Assembly: GCA_900491605.1 (NCBI GenBank)
Contig: UESW01003828.1
Location: 899,065 to 963,064 of the forward strand
Direction: 5' to 3'
Length of the DNA: 64,000 bases
Origin: Calamus simplicifolius
Taxonomy: Eukaryota > Streptophyta > Magnoliopsida > Arecales > Arecaceae
Of this stretch, positions 53,992-63,549 are shown piece by piece. The position numbers and the translations under genes were made by a program. Below the pieces are notes generated by a model. It did no database searches. It was given only the letters and a program-made list of their open reading frames with translations, and was not told the DNA's origin. Every line of letters starts with the position of its first letter. The stretch's first letter is position 1.

Positions 53992-55604
53992 TGTCACACC
54001 CCAGACCCAAAATTTGAGCTAGGGTGATAACCCGCCGCATGCCAAGCATGCAAGGCGTCCCCAAATTATGACACATAAATCAATAAAAGGCAATAATTAT
54101 ATATATTCAATCCAAATCCATAACTTAATACAATCCATAACTATAAGGTTTGGGCTACAAGTCCTACATATAAACATCACTGGGGTTGCATCAACATAAT
54201 GGAACTAATTTATTTAGTAGAAGCTCCATCTAACCCATAATTTCTTCTTCAGTCTTGTGGCTCTGAAAAACATTGTGAGATTTATATGAGTTCACATTCA
54301 ATAAGTAAGCCTACTATATTATAACATAATCCATTAATCATTTCAAAATATTATTAAATCAACTCGGCTTTACCAATAAAAATCTTCCAATTTCAAATAC
54401 ACTTGTCATATTATTAGAACATGCATATCATTTTCTAAAAGTAATTTTTGGAATCTAAATCATACAATAAATGCCAACATATGCAATGTAAACAAACCCA
54501 CTATATTTATATAATTACCACTCCTTATGTGTCCAACGGCCCTACAACACCCAACTGGTATATCACTCTTAAATGTTCCCTAAGAGGAAGGGTCCTGCTA
54601 CTAGCGTTATACCATATATCATAAACAATCACAACACATCCTACAGATGTGTGTCCTCCACATATCTTTTCCTATGGAGGTGGGTTCCGTATCATTTGGC
54701 ATTTCACATCATTTCACATCATTCACATCATATGAGAATCGCGGCGACACATATAAATATATCTCAATATTATCATCATATTTGCATGTCACACTTCATG
54801 CATCAATATAAGCATAAGTTTCTCACATCCCATATACAGTGGTTTGAATATTATTAACAATTACATATAAACATATATAATAGTATTATTATATTTTGCA
54901 AAGTCAAAATAAGCATATACTTCATCTTTTGCACATACATATAAGCCATTACTTTACAAAATATTACCAGCAGTAATAATCATAGCAAATAATTATTTAT
55001 ATACTCGTGGCACTTTTACCAAATTAAATATCAAAATTCCATTTGTCTCATTTCATAAATATGCATACAGCTATAAGTCCAAAGATTTATATATTAAATA
55101 ATTTATGAAATCATGATAATTGGCTTACTTACCTCAGTACGCTAATTTCAAACTGTAAACATGCTATTTGGACATTTAGTTACCTACAGCATTAATTTGC
55201 AATTAAATCCCTATAATTTAAATAATAAAATGCCCCTTAAATTCTATCCAAAACTAATCCTGAGCCAAAATAGAGCCCAAAAATAAGCTCTCTCGCTCTG
55301 TCCCTCTCACCCTCTAGCATGGAGGGTGGCTTACCAGGAGTAGGCACGCACGAAGATGAAAGAGAGGTTTGCCCTCTCTCACCCTCTAGCATGGAGGGTG
55401 GCTTACCAGGAGTAGGCACAGACGAAGATGAAGGAGAAGTTTATCCTCGATCTCCTTTTAAGTACCCTTGGGACGCCTCGGCTTAAGAAAATCGAGAACC
55501 CATCCGTTATGCAGAGGTTCAAAAATTCAGATATCACCCAAACATCAGAACATGCCAAATGTCTTTAAATTAATTATCAAAATTATATTCTTTCGAGGGT
55601 TACA
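53992..55604 (-). repeat. Chromovirus 5' LTR (1613 bp)
   Basis: On the minus strand it runs from TGTAACCCTCG to GGGGTGTGACA. It shares its 3' half (GGTTATCACCCTAGCTC, GTCGCCGCGATTCTC) with the LTRs at 26411-34438, so the two elements are related. It contains a 70-base tandem duplication at 55303-55440. Confidence 0.9.
55303..55440. repeat. 70-base tandem duplication inside LTR
   Basis: Two copies of a segment containing CTCTCACCCTCTAGCATGGA and GGCTTACCAGGAGTAGGCAC stand side by side. The other LTR of this element has one copy at about 48805-48870, so the duplication arose after insertion or in the lineage of this LTR. Confidence 0.85.
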
Positions 55605-55605
55605 A

Positions 55606-57060
55606 TTATCCTTTTGAGTCGCCAAAGACCAATCAGCTCATCGCAAATGGAGCGACTTTGACGTCAAATTAAATTGCCCGGCCGGCGTATTGGTGGCCAT
55701 CAAATGCAGGACGACAAAAACGATTAAAACGAAATCAAAGACTAGTTTGTTGGTTTCTGGTCTCCTCCGATAGTCTTCGTTGCATCTGGTTCGAGATGTT
55801 CATGGTCTTTTAACGTCAGCTGCGACCAACCTAATGGCTTCCAGTGTCCTGCGTCCAACTTCTACTCTTCCAGATACATTAATCAAAATTTCTTGATCAC
55901 ACCCGTCTTTTTTTTTTATTATTTTTGCCTTGATTTTTGGGTCTATACCATGTGGATGAGTTTTCTATGCTGAGTGATAAATATGTTAAAAAAAAGAGGA
56001 GAAAAAAAAGGGGAAAGACTCAGGGCCATGTCGTTATTGTCCATAGCTCAAGTGCCGATTTAAAAAATATAACATGGTTGTCTGAAAGCGCCAACTGATT
56101 GTGTTGATTAAGATATTAGTTGATGGATATAATAGCGAATTGGCTTCGATACCCACCATCAACCATTGATTTTAGCCGCGCTGTCGCTCAATCAATCTCC
56201 AAGAGCGGGCCAAGATCAAAGCCTGGCACTATAAATATATTAATCTGGCAGAATAATACAAAAGAGCAGCGATTCGTACAAAAGAAGTTATTACAGGAAG
56301 AATCTGAATGCAAGAATTGTGGTGTTGCGGTGGAGGTTAGGAACGCAGATAATTATGTAAGGATGGAGGTTTGGACGTTTCTCACCAACCAAAAAGAGGT
56401 GACTAAGTGGACATGAACACTATAACGGATTTGTGAACCCATGAATTCATATCAATTTGGATCATCACGGTCTAAAAAAATTATTACAAGAAAGTAAGAC
56501 GGATAAAGATTTATATCAACTTAAATCATCATAGTTTAAAAAAAATTTAATTAGTATTATTCACCTTCCTTGACTGGTTATAAATCATACAACGTTCCAT
56601 CTCCTAATTTTTCAATATAAGACTATTAGAAAGAGCATCACAATCTATCCTCTTACAAAGGGAATGTCCTCACCTCACAGGTTCAAGAGGTGATTCACAT
56701 CCTATGGATGTAGTATTTTGCTCTGTGTGATACTTAGCTTCTGCACTAGATAGCTCCCATCCTATGGATGTATCACTTTTCTGTGTGGTACTTTGCTCTT
56801 GTACTTTTTTACTGATGCATGGCTCTGCACCCATGAATCTGTTTGATTATAAGAAAGCAAAACAGATAAGATTCATACAAACTTAAGTCATCATAATTCA
56901 AAAAAAATCTAATTATTATTTATTCATCCTTTTTAACCGATTATAAATCGTACAATCAATTCTTAATTTGGCATCACAAACACCAACGGTGTGAGGGCAG
57001 CAGCCACTCAGGGAACCGTAACAGGTCACTTCAGGACAGTTTTCAGCAGTTTGAAGACGC
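55606..57060. repeat. Duplicated host segment, copy 2
   Basis: It matches 44987-46430 in the same orientation. Its left edge is directly at the outer end of the chromovirus LTR. Its right edge continues into unduplicated sequence (GACGCTCCCAGATAAGC), i.e. it contains the empty site of the copia insertion. A candidate TATA box (CACTATAAATATATT) is near 56227. An open frame of 98 codons at 56120-56416 has no recognised domain and is broken in copy 1. Confidence 0.9.
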
Positions 57061-57939
57061 TCCCAGATAAGCCTTCGCTTTTCCTCCGTTGCCACATGCT
57101 TCTCTTCCTCCTCTTCAAATCAACTTCCTTTGGCAAGCCAAAAACAGACGGTTCCGGCTAGACCATGCATTTCTTTCTAAAGCTCGTCATTAATCCTTGT
57201 AACAACCTACGGTCTGAACCAAAAAAAAAAAAAAAAACAGCCTAAGAGTTATTATTTGGGCTTTTGATCCTGTAGAAGCATTCAGATTCCAATTGAATCA
57301 TCCTTTCGTTCAGCAATAAACAAGAAGTTAACGTAGCTTCTCCTCTTTAGATGCAAACCCTCATATGATTATAACGAGTAAAATTAAAATATTAAGAAGA
57401 ATCAAAATACGAAGAAGAAGAAGTACCAAATGTTGCAAAACAGGCAGAAGATTGAAAGTTGGTGCTAGCTAGTAAAAATGTGAACAATGTCTCAAGGTCC
57501 GCTGCAGAAAAATTGGGTATATACTAGCTAGAAGAGACCTTAAATATGGTTGTAGTTCAATAATATTGGCAACAGCTACAGAGCAATGAGAAGAGATTTG
57601 ACTTCTCTTGCTTATGTTGCTTCTTTCTTTCTAACGTGTGGTATATTTCTCGATAGGATGTTTATATTTTTTTTCAATAGTGGCATTGAACTGAACTTAG
57701 AACACGAGAAGCAGCTAAAGCAATGACTATGCGGACAACAGTAGAAGAGGCAATAGCAGGAAGGACAGATAATGTGGTAGCTAACACAAAATCAATAGAG
57801 AGAGAGAGTTGTATTCTCTGATTTAGTAATTATCAACTCACTTATCTTTTCCTTGATGGATAAAGGATTATGGGAGAGCAGATTAGTACAAACGTGCTCA
57901 CAATCATGATAAATAGTTATAAGGAATTGATAAAGACTC
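57061..57939. other. Host spacer, no recognised gene
   Basis: Mixed-composition sequence with an A-run at 57221-57237. I found no target duplication or coding motif to make the A-run a retroposon tail. Confidence 0.5.
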
Positions 57940-57944
57940 ATAGT

Positions 57945-59100
57945 TGTTGGATGTGGCAGGTGGTGGCTATCTAATTGATAAGACTGAGGCTAGAGTTATA
58001 CTCTATATCCTTAAGACAATTTCATCCCGCAATGGTGCTCATGGTCAGTATGACGATTATCTCTCAGGATACAACAGTCTCCTTTTGATGAAAGCATCAC
58101 TACAATTCACCAAAAAATTTGAACAAAAATGCTACTCTCTTTTAATGCACTGTTGCTATACTACCCTTAGAAAAATATGCAAATGCCTAAGAGAGGAGAA
58201 GACTAGAATTGATTCGGATTGAACTCAATTCGGAAAGATTTGGAATGAATGAAAATGCTTGGTTTAGGGTCCTATTTATAGGTTTTAGGTGCCCCTTCGA
58301 AGCAACCCTTCGGAATTGATCTGCACCGTTAGATCTGATCGGATCCGATCAACGGTCTGATCAATAAATCCTTTCATGATGTGATAAGCCGATCCACGGC
58401 CATGATCTGATGATCGCCGATCAGATAATCCGATCCATGTTCCGATATGCCTTTTCACCATCATGATCTGATAATTGCATTATCAGATAGGCAGTTGCAC
58501 GTTTTTGATACGCCTTTTCACGATCGGACCGTTGTCTTATCTTCAACCATACGATCGGACGGGTGCCTTATCACCAACCAACGATCGGATGGGTGCCTTA
58601 TCACCAACCATCCTGTTAATCGGTCAACTAAGGGGTGTGAGCCGTTGGATCGTGATCGCGATCGTGATTTGATCATCGCATCTCGACCCTTCATCTGATC
58701 GATCAATTCTGATCCTGATCTGATGATCAACGGTCAATTGATCTCAACCCTTTATCTTAATCCAATCAGTCTCCACCGTCGGATCCTTATGATCTAGGAA
58801 AAATTTAAAGCTCCTCAAGCTCCTCGCGACGATGCAAAGTGCGCCTACAAAGCACCCATTGCGCCCTTCGCACACGTGCGCGGGTTGATGCTACGCATCA
58901 TCCTCAAGCTTTCCACTTATGGTGAGCCTAAGGAACTTAAGCTTCAAGAAAGTGGTTTCCATATAAGTGAACCTTCCTTTCTTGATTTTTCGATATGGGA
59001 TTAAATGTCCCCATAATTTCTCATTCACACACATAAAGAGGTAATGGGCTTTTAAGGTTCATTAGGGTATTCAAGGCCTATTTTGGCCCATTACCCAACA
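57945..59100 (-). mobile_element. Solo LTR (1156 bp), likely copia type, minus orientation
   Basis: On the minus strand it starts TGTTGGGTAATGGGCC and ends CCACATCCAACA; the ends TGTTGG...CCAACA are inverted repeats. It is flanked by a perfect 5-bp target duplication ATAGT (57940-57944 and 59101-59105). A minus-strand TATA box (CCTATAAATAGG, 58270-58281) sets the likely orientation. No internal region is attached, so it is a recombination remnant. The copia assignment is by general appearance only. Confidence 0.85.
58549..58612. repeat. 31-base tandem duplication in solo LTR
   Basis: The phrase ACGATCGGAYGGGTGCCTTA plus TCACCAACCA occurs twice in a row within a GATC-rich part of the LTR (about 58320-58780). 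Confidence 0.8.
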
Positions 59101-59210
59101 ATAGTATCAGTATTTATAAAATAATTTAGCATCGCCTGAACAATGCTACTTTGGCTTAGATAGTGATAGTTGATCTCAGGTATTGAATATAACAAAGTAA
59201 AACTCATAGT

Positions 59211-59253
59211 ATTAATTTATATCGCATGCCTAAGGCATGCGATATAAATTAAT
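59211..59253. repeat. Near-perfect 43-nt palindrome
   Basis: Two perfectly complementary 21-base arms are separated by a single A (59232). The left arm starts ATTAATTTAT and ends CGCATGCCT. It could extrude as a hairpin or, if transcribed, form a stable stem. Confidence 0.9.
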
Positions 59254-59399
59254 GAGCCAAGAAATCTCATACATCTTTGATAGTATCAAACTTACCTAGT
59301 TGCTACTTAATGGATTCATAAACCAGCGATCCAAGCATATCTCTATTTAAACTGTTGGATGCAATTTTTTTTTTTTTTTCAAAAATTGGCTGCAAAACT

Positions 59400-59401
<2 letters not shown>

Positions 59402-59472
<71 letters not shown>
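59402..59472. repeat. Compound (CT)n(TA)n microsatellite
   Basis: About 14 CT units (59402-59429) are followed by about 22 TA units (59429-59472). Confidence 0.97.
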
Positions 59473-59473
<1 letters not shown>

Positions 59474-60167
59474 CGTACTAGAAGAATAAGTCATTTTGTG
59501 CGCATGTAAAGGAAAAAATTTGCAATAGCACAGCACTAAATCAGACGGTTGAGGGAGACCCACGGCTAAATTAATTAGACTATGGGTCTAAAAAATCATT
59601 AGATACTAGTGTTTTAAAGATATCTATGTTTAGATGATATTTCCCTTTTATAAAAATTAAAATAAGCAACAATAAGACATGATTCCTATGGGCATGCTAA
59701 TAGGTATCATACTTGTTGCTGCCAAATCACTTTTGATGAGCACCGGGCGAGCGGGGATCTCTGCGGATCTTTGGAAGTACGAAGAGGTCACCTTCTTCCT
59801 CCGAGAGCCTGCAAAATGTCCCGGACCGGTGGTTCCGGTGGGGACTCTCCGACGCTCAAGTTAGTGGTTTGTAGAACAGGAATTTCTTATGGAAAAATAG
59901 AGCTTGAGAGAGAGTCCTCCCCTCATTGGGGGTCGGCCTTTATATACTTGTTTGGGGGTCCCTCTTACCCTTTTGCGATAACAACCGGATCTTATCTTCT
60001 ATTAAGATCGGCTTCGTAGGTTGGCGCCTAGTTGTTAGACACGTTTCACGGATATCGACAGATGTGTAGTATCTGTAACTGCCCGTGATCCTAGCAAAAG
60101 GCGGGCGAGTGGGCTACGCGGTAGTTGGTGTTTTAAATCTGTTCAGCATTAGAGGCTGGTTTCATGG

Positions 60168-60430
60168 CTGAAATTGTGTCAAAGGCTGAGGCCGGAGCCA
60201 AAGTCGGAACCGAGGCCGATAGCCGATGCCGGAGCCGAGGGCCAATGCCGAAGCTGAGGCCGAAGCCGAGAGCCAAGACCGAGGTTGAGGCCGGAGCCGA
60301 GGCTGAGGCCGAGGTCGGAGCCGAGGCCGAAGCCGAGGCTGAGGTTGAGGCCGGGGCCGAGGCTGAGGCCGAAGGCGAGGCCGAGGCCGGTGCTAAGGCC
60401 GAAGCTGAGACCGATGCTAGGAGCCGGTTG
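60168..60430. repeat. GAGGCCGGAGCC-type repeats in Tat U3
   Basis: Imperfect hexamer-based repeats (GAGGCC, GAAGCC, GGAGCC) read as GGCTCCGGCCTC on the element's strand. They are at the same position in U3 as those of the array LTRs. Confidence 0.9.
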
Positions 60431-60810
60431 AAATCATTACCATGCTTCGAAGGCTGTGCAAGCTGTTATTGTCTCGCCAGGGGGTGTGATCAGTCACATC
60501 AGATGCCCCTTCACCTCTGAGATGGGTGGGCGCATGCCCACCAGCGAAAGGGGTGTTTGTATCCGCAGTATCTGTCTGGTGGCTGATCTGGGTGCCGTCA
60601 CTTTGTCCGTTCGGGTTGTTGGGATTGGGCAGGATTTTTCTCGAGGAAGGAACTACGAAAAGGTGGGTGCCATCATTGCGGTGAGGTCACTGTTGTCCTC
60701 TCATTGGCGATGTCCCTCGCGTTCTGTACACCGGGTGGTTGCCGAAGCGATCTCCAATGACAAGCAGACGCGTGGCCGACTCAGATACATGCAAGATGAT
60801 TTAAAACACG

Positions 60811-60820
60811 GGTATAAAAG
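60811..60820 (+). promoter_or_regulatory. TATA box of relic antisense gene
   Basis: GGTATAAAAG lies about 145 bases before the ATG at 60975, as in the array units, within shared flanking text (GATGATTT...). Confidence 0.65.
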
Positions 60821-60963
60821 GGAATCATCCTGGATTTAGGCCGCTTCCACTACTTTCATCTTCTTCCCCACTCTGATATTGTTCGAGTCTGCTCATCTTC
60901 CTCCACCCAAGCCCTTCATCCCTGACTCGATCCTCCAATCCTTCAGGTTAGTCCTGCTTCCAT

Positions 60964-61022
60964 GACCTCCTCATCTCTTTCGTGTTCGATTTCTGATTCT
61001 AGGGGCTATTCCCCCAACCCTT
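60964..61022 (+). pseudogene. Antisense gene first exon start, truncated
   Basis: The ATG near 60962 begins a peptide of the type MTSSSLSCSISDSRGYSP, homologous to MASSPSCSISDSG at the start of the array's antisense genes. The leader CTTCAGGTTAGTC is also shared. Homology ends about 20 codons in, near 61020, and a stop follows. It confirms that the antisense gene with its promoter is a regular part of this Tat family. Confidence 0.75.
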
Positions 61023-61139
61023 CATAGCCTTTCGGTAGAGACACACATATAATCCTTGCGGTGGATAGTTCCCGCAACCGCTGGGTATTTGAAAACCCTT
61101 GGCAACCGAAACCCCGCTCAAGCCTTCGACCAACCATGC

Positions 61140-61355
61140 GCCCGACTGTCTAAGCCACGCACATGACCATGCCTTGCATCTACGCTCTGAGCAACGGTCC
61201 GCTGAGTCGTCTGACTGTGTGAGCCACGCGCCCATCCAAGCCTTGCGACCATGCTCCAAGCAACGGTTTGCGCCAAGACATCCGACCGTGTCAGGCACGC
61301 GCCAAGCCATGCCTTGCATCCGCGCTCCGAGCAACGGTCCGCCCAGTCATGCACC
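61140..61355. repeat. ~70-base tandem repeats in chromovirus LTR region
   Basis: Three diverged copies of the type GACYGTGTNAGCCACGCGC...CATGCCTTGCAT...CTCYGAGCAACGGTCCGC start near 61143, 61213 and 61285. Confidence 0.75.
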
Positions 61356-61671
61356 ACGTCATCCGACCTTTGCCATATCAGGGGGTTCCATATTTGCCAT
61401 GTGGACTTCATGGCCATCCCTTGCCAGCGCAAGAGATGCCAAGGCCACGCCCATCCGGAGCCGTGGCCATGCCCAAGACCCATCCTTGCCTTGGAGCATC
61501 CTACGAGTACCTCTCCCCACCATTCTTGTGCAGCCTCCAGTCTTCTGCCACCCCGGGAGTTCCAGCAATCTGAGCAGCATTGTGGCCTGGGCCCCTGGCC
61601 CTGTACGCGCCAGCCTAGCATTTTCCCCACTTAGCCACGCCAGGGCGCACGCCCAGACCTCCCGCACGGTC

Positions 61672-61945
61672 TAGGCCCATGCACGGCCATGGGCACACGC
61701 GGCCAAGGCCCTCGCGGCCAAGGCGCCTGCGCGGGCCTTGGCCACAAAGGCCCTGCGCAGCCAAGGCCCTCGCGGCCAAGGCGCTGCATGGCCATGGGCG
61801 CGCGCGGCCAAGGCCCCGCGTGTCCAAGGGCTGCGTGGCCGTGGCCCTGCACGGCCAAGGCTGCGCGGCCATGGCCCTGCGCGGCCAAGACGCTCACGGC
61901 CATGGCCTGGCGCGGCCAAGTCCCGCACAGCCATATCTCTGCACA
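61672..61945. repeat. GCGGCCAAGGC-type low-complexity repeats in LTR
   Basis: Irregular repeats built from CGCGGCCAAGGC and CATGGCC/GTGGCC words. They are very CpG-rich. Open frames here on all strands are composition artefacts. Confidence 0.85.
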
Positions 61946-62069
61946 GCTAAAACCCTTCCATGTGGCTAAGTATAGGATCAGCCACCAACCTCACGTCGCA
62001 GCCGCTACGTCTTCTGGCCCATGCCGCCAACTCGGCACGGATCAAACTGGGTCTGACAAACCTCCCCCA

Positions 62070-62570
62070 CTAGAAGAGCCCGACGCCCTCGGAGGGATAT
62101 TTGCAAGGTACTTGTCAATGTCATTTTTGAACTGCCATAGATTTGCCTCCTTTTTCCAACTAGTTTCACTTTCTGATTCACCCTTCTAATGAACCAGATA
62201 TTTTGTCCTTCAATTCTTTTTACTGTGGCCTAAAGTCCGATGATCCAAGATCTTCTGAATCTCCTTTCATACTATACTCGCACAGTAGGAGGAGCCCGCT
62301 GTTCTTGCACCCGAGAAGGATCAGCACTTGGATAATAGGGCTTTAGAAAACTCACATGGAAAGTGGGATGCACTTTCAATCTGTTAGGCAACCGCAACTT
62401 GTAGGCTACATTTCCAACCCGTTTGACCACTTCAAATGGACCATCATATCGTGGGATTAATCCTCGATGTGCACTCTTCCAGCTAATCCTTTTCTAGATT
62501 TGTGGGGTCAATTTCAACATGACTTGATCCCCCACATTGAACTCTAAGGGTCGGCGTCCCCGATCAGCAT
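62070..62570 (-). pseudogene. Integrase C-terminus and chromodomain relic
   Basis: Visible are FNVGDQVMLKLTPQ, YDGPFEVVKRVGNVAYKLRL and HPTFHVSFLKPYYPS, the conserved GPF/Y module after integrase. The chromodomain (about 62250-62090) is split over two frames. The order fits a chromovirus 3' end. Confidence 0.75.
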
Positions 62571-62576
62571 ACTTCT

Positions 62577-63508
62577 TCATCCGCTTAGCAGCCTTATGCA
62601 GGCTTCTTGTGCCTCATCCAACATCTCTTGCTGGTCTTTGGCAAACCGATATGCAGCAGGACACTGACCCCCTTTCTTTTGTAAGGCAACTTCTTGAGGT
62701 GTAAAGGGCTGTCGTCCAGTAGCCAACTCGAAGGGACTGAACCCTGTTGCAGAAGACCGATGCAAATTGTAACAGAACTGAGTAGAGTCAAGCAACTTTA
62801 CCCAATTTCGTTGATTTGCAGAGGCATAATGCCGAAGGTACTCCTCCAATAGAGCATTCACCCGTTTAGTCTGGCCATTAGTCTGAGGGTGATTGGTAGT
62901 AGAGAATTTCAACTATGATCCTGCCAATTGGAAAAGATAAGTCCAGAATCTTCCTATGAACCAAGGATCCCGATCGCTGATAATTTCTACAGGCAACCCA
63001 AAGTTTTTCACCACATTCTGATAGAATAGTTCTGCAGCCACCCCTGTAGGACATTCTGTTGTTGTTAGGATAAAGACATCATACTTGGAAAAGCGATCCA
63101 CCACCACTATGATGGATGATAGGCCACCAACCTTTGAAAACCAGCCAATGAAGTCCATAGACACAGAAATCCATGGCTTCTCCGCAACTGGAAGAGGCTG
63201 TAGCAAGCCGGCTTCCTTTCGCCTTTCCACCTTGTTTGTTGACAGATAAGATAAGATTTGACATAAGCTTCAATGTCTTGCTCCATCCTTGGCCAAATGA
63301 AGGAGCGAGATAAGAGAGCCATCATACGCTCTCTGCCCGGATGCCCAGCCCATTGAGGGTCATGAGTTTCCCTCAACAACTGGGTCCGCAATCCTCCCCC
63401 TTGAGGAACATAGGCACGACCGCCCTTTGCCATCAAAAGACCATCTTCTAGCCAATATCGCTGAGTTTTCCCATCTTGGACTTGTTGAAGCAGCCTCTGA
63501 TATCCCAC
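62577..63508 (-). pseudogene. Chromovirus integrase with one in-frame stop
   Basis: The zinc-binding part reads ETHDPQWAGHPGRERMMALL, then CQQTRWKGERK. The core has Asp in SVSMDFIGWFS, Asp in EIISDRDPWFIGRFW and Glu expected in NHPQTNGQTKRVNALLEEYL, where the usual Glu after QT (QTERVN) is Lys: a catalytic residue is lost. Overlapping frames 63508-63107 and 63230-62913 show one shift near 63220. A TAG at about 62913 stands where the family has Lys (LAGSKLKFS-type text), and the same frame continues to 62577. Confidence 0.85.
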
Positions 63509-63549
63509 ATCTGATTGAGCCTCCTCTCGAATCTTATCAGAAAAATCGG

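Larger units (their letters stand above)
48585..55604 (-). mobile_element. Tekay-like Ty3/gypsy chromovirus, 3' LTR truncated
   Basis: A minus-strand element: 5' LTR 55604-53992, primer site 53984-53972 (TGGTATCAGAGCC, an exact initiator-Met tRNA match), gag, protease, RT-RNase H, integrase, chromodomain, polypurine tract (GGAGGAGAGAA, 49043-49033), and a 3' LTR of which only the first 448 bases remain (49032 to about 48585). Domain order protease-RT-RH-INT-chromodomain defines a chromovirus. Several frameshifts make it inactive. At about 48585 it is fused to the copia relic. Confidence 0.92.
59734..61020 (-). mobile_element. Tat retrotransposon relic, minus strand: LTR, polypurine tract, antisense-gene start
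   Basis: On the minus strand the relic reads start of the antisense-gene region, polypurine tract and 3' LTR. The LTR (60501-59734, 768 bp) begins TGATGTGAC after GAGGTGAAGGGGCATC, ends GTGCTCATCA, has a TATA box (GTATATAAAGGC, near 59940) and the U5 phrase ACTTGAGCGTCGGAGAGTCC. It is clearly related to the array LTRs but diverged. Beyond 61020 it is lost, replaced by the flank of another element. Confidence 0.85.

Noticed and set aside
57221..57237. Poly(A) tail of a SINE or processed pseudogene
   Set aside because: No target duplication, Pol III boxes or coding remnant found next to the A-run.
61099..61970. Many overlapping open frames rich in Ala, Arg and His
   Set aside because: They result from the tandem GC-rich repeats in the LTR region; all six frames are open.
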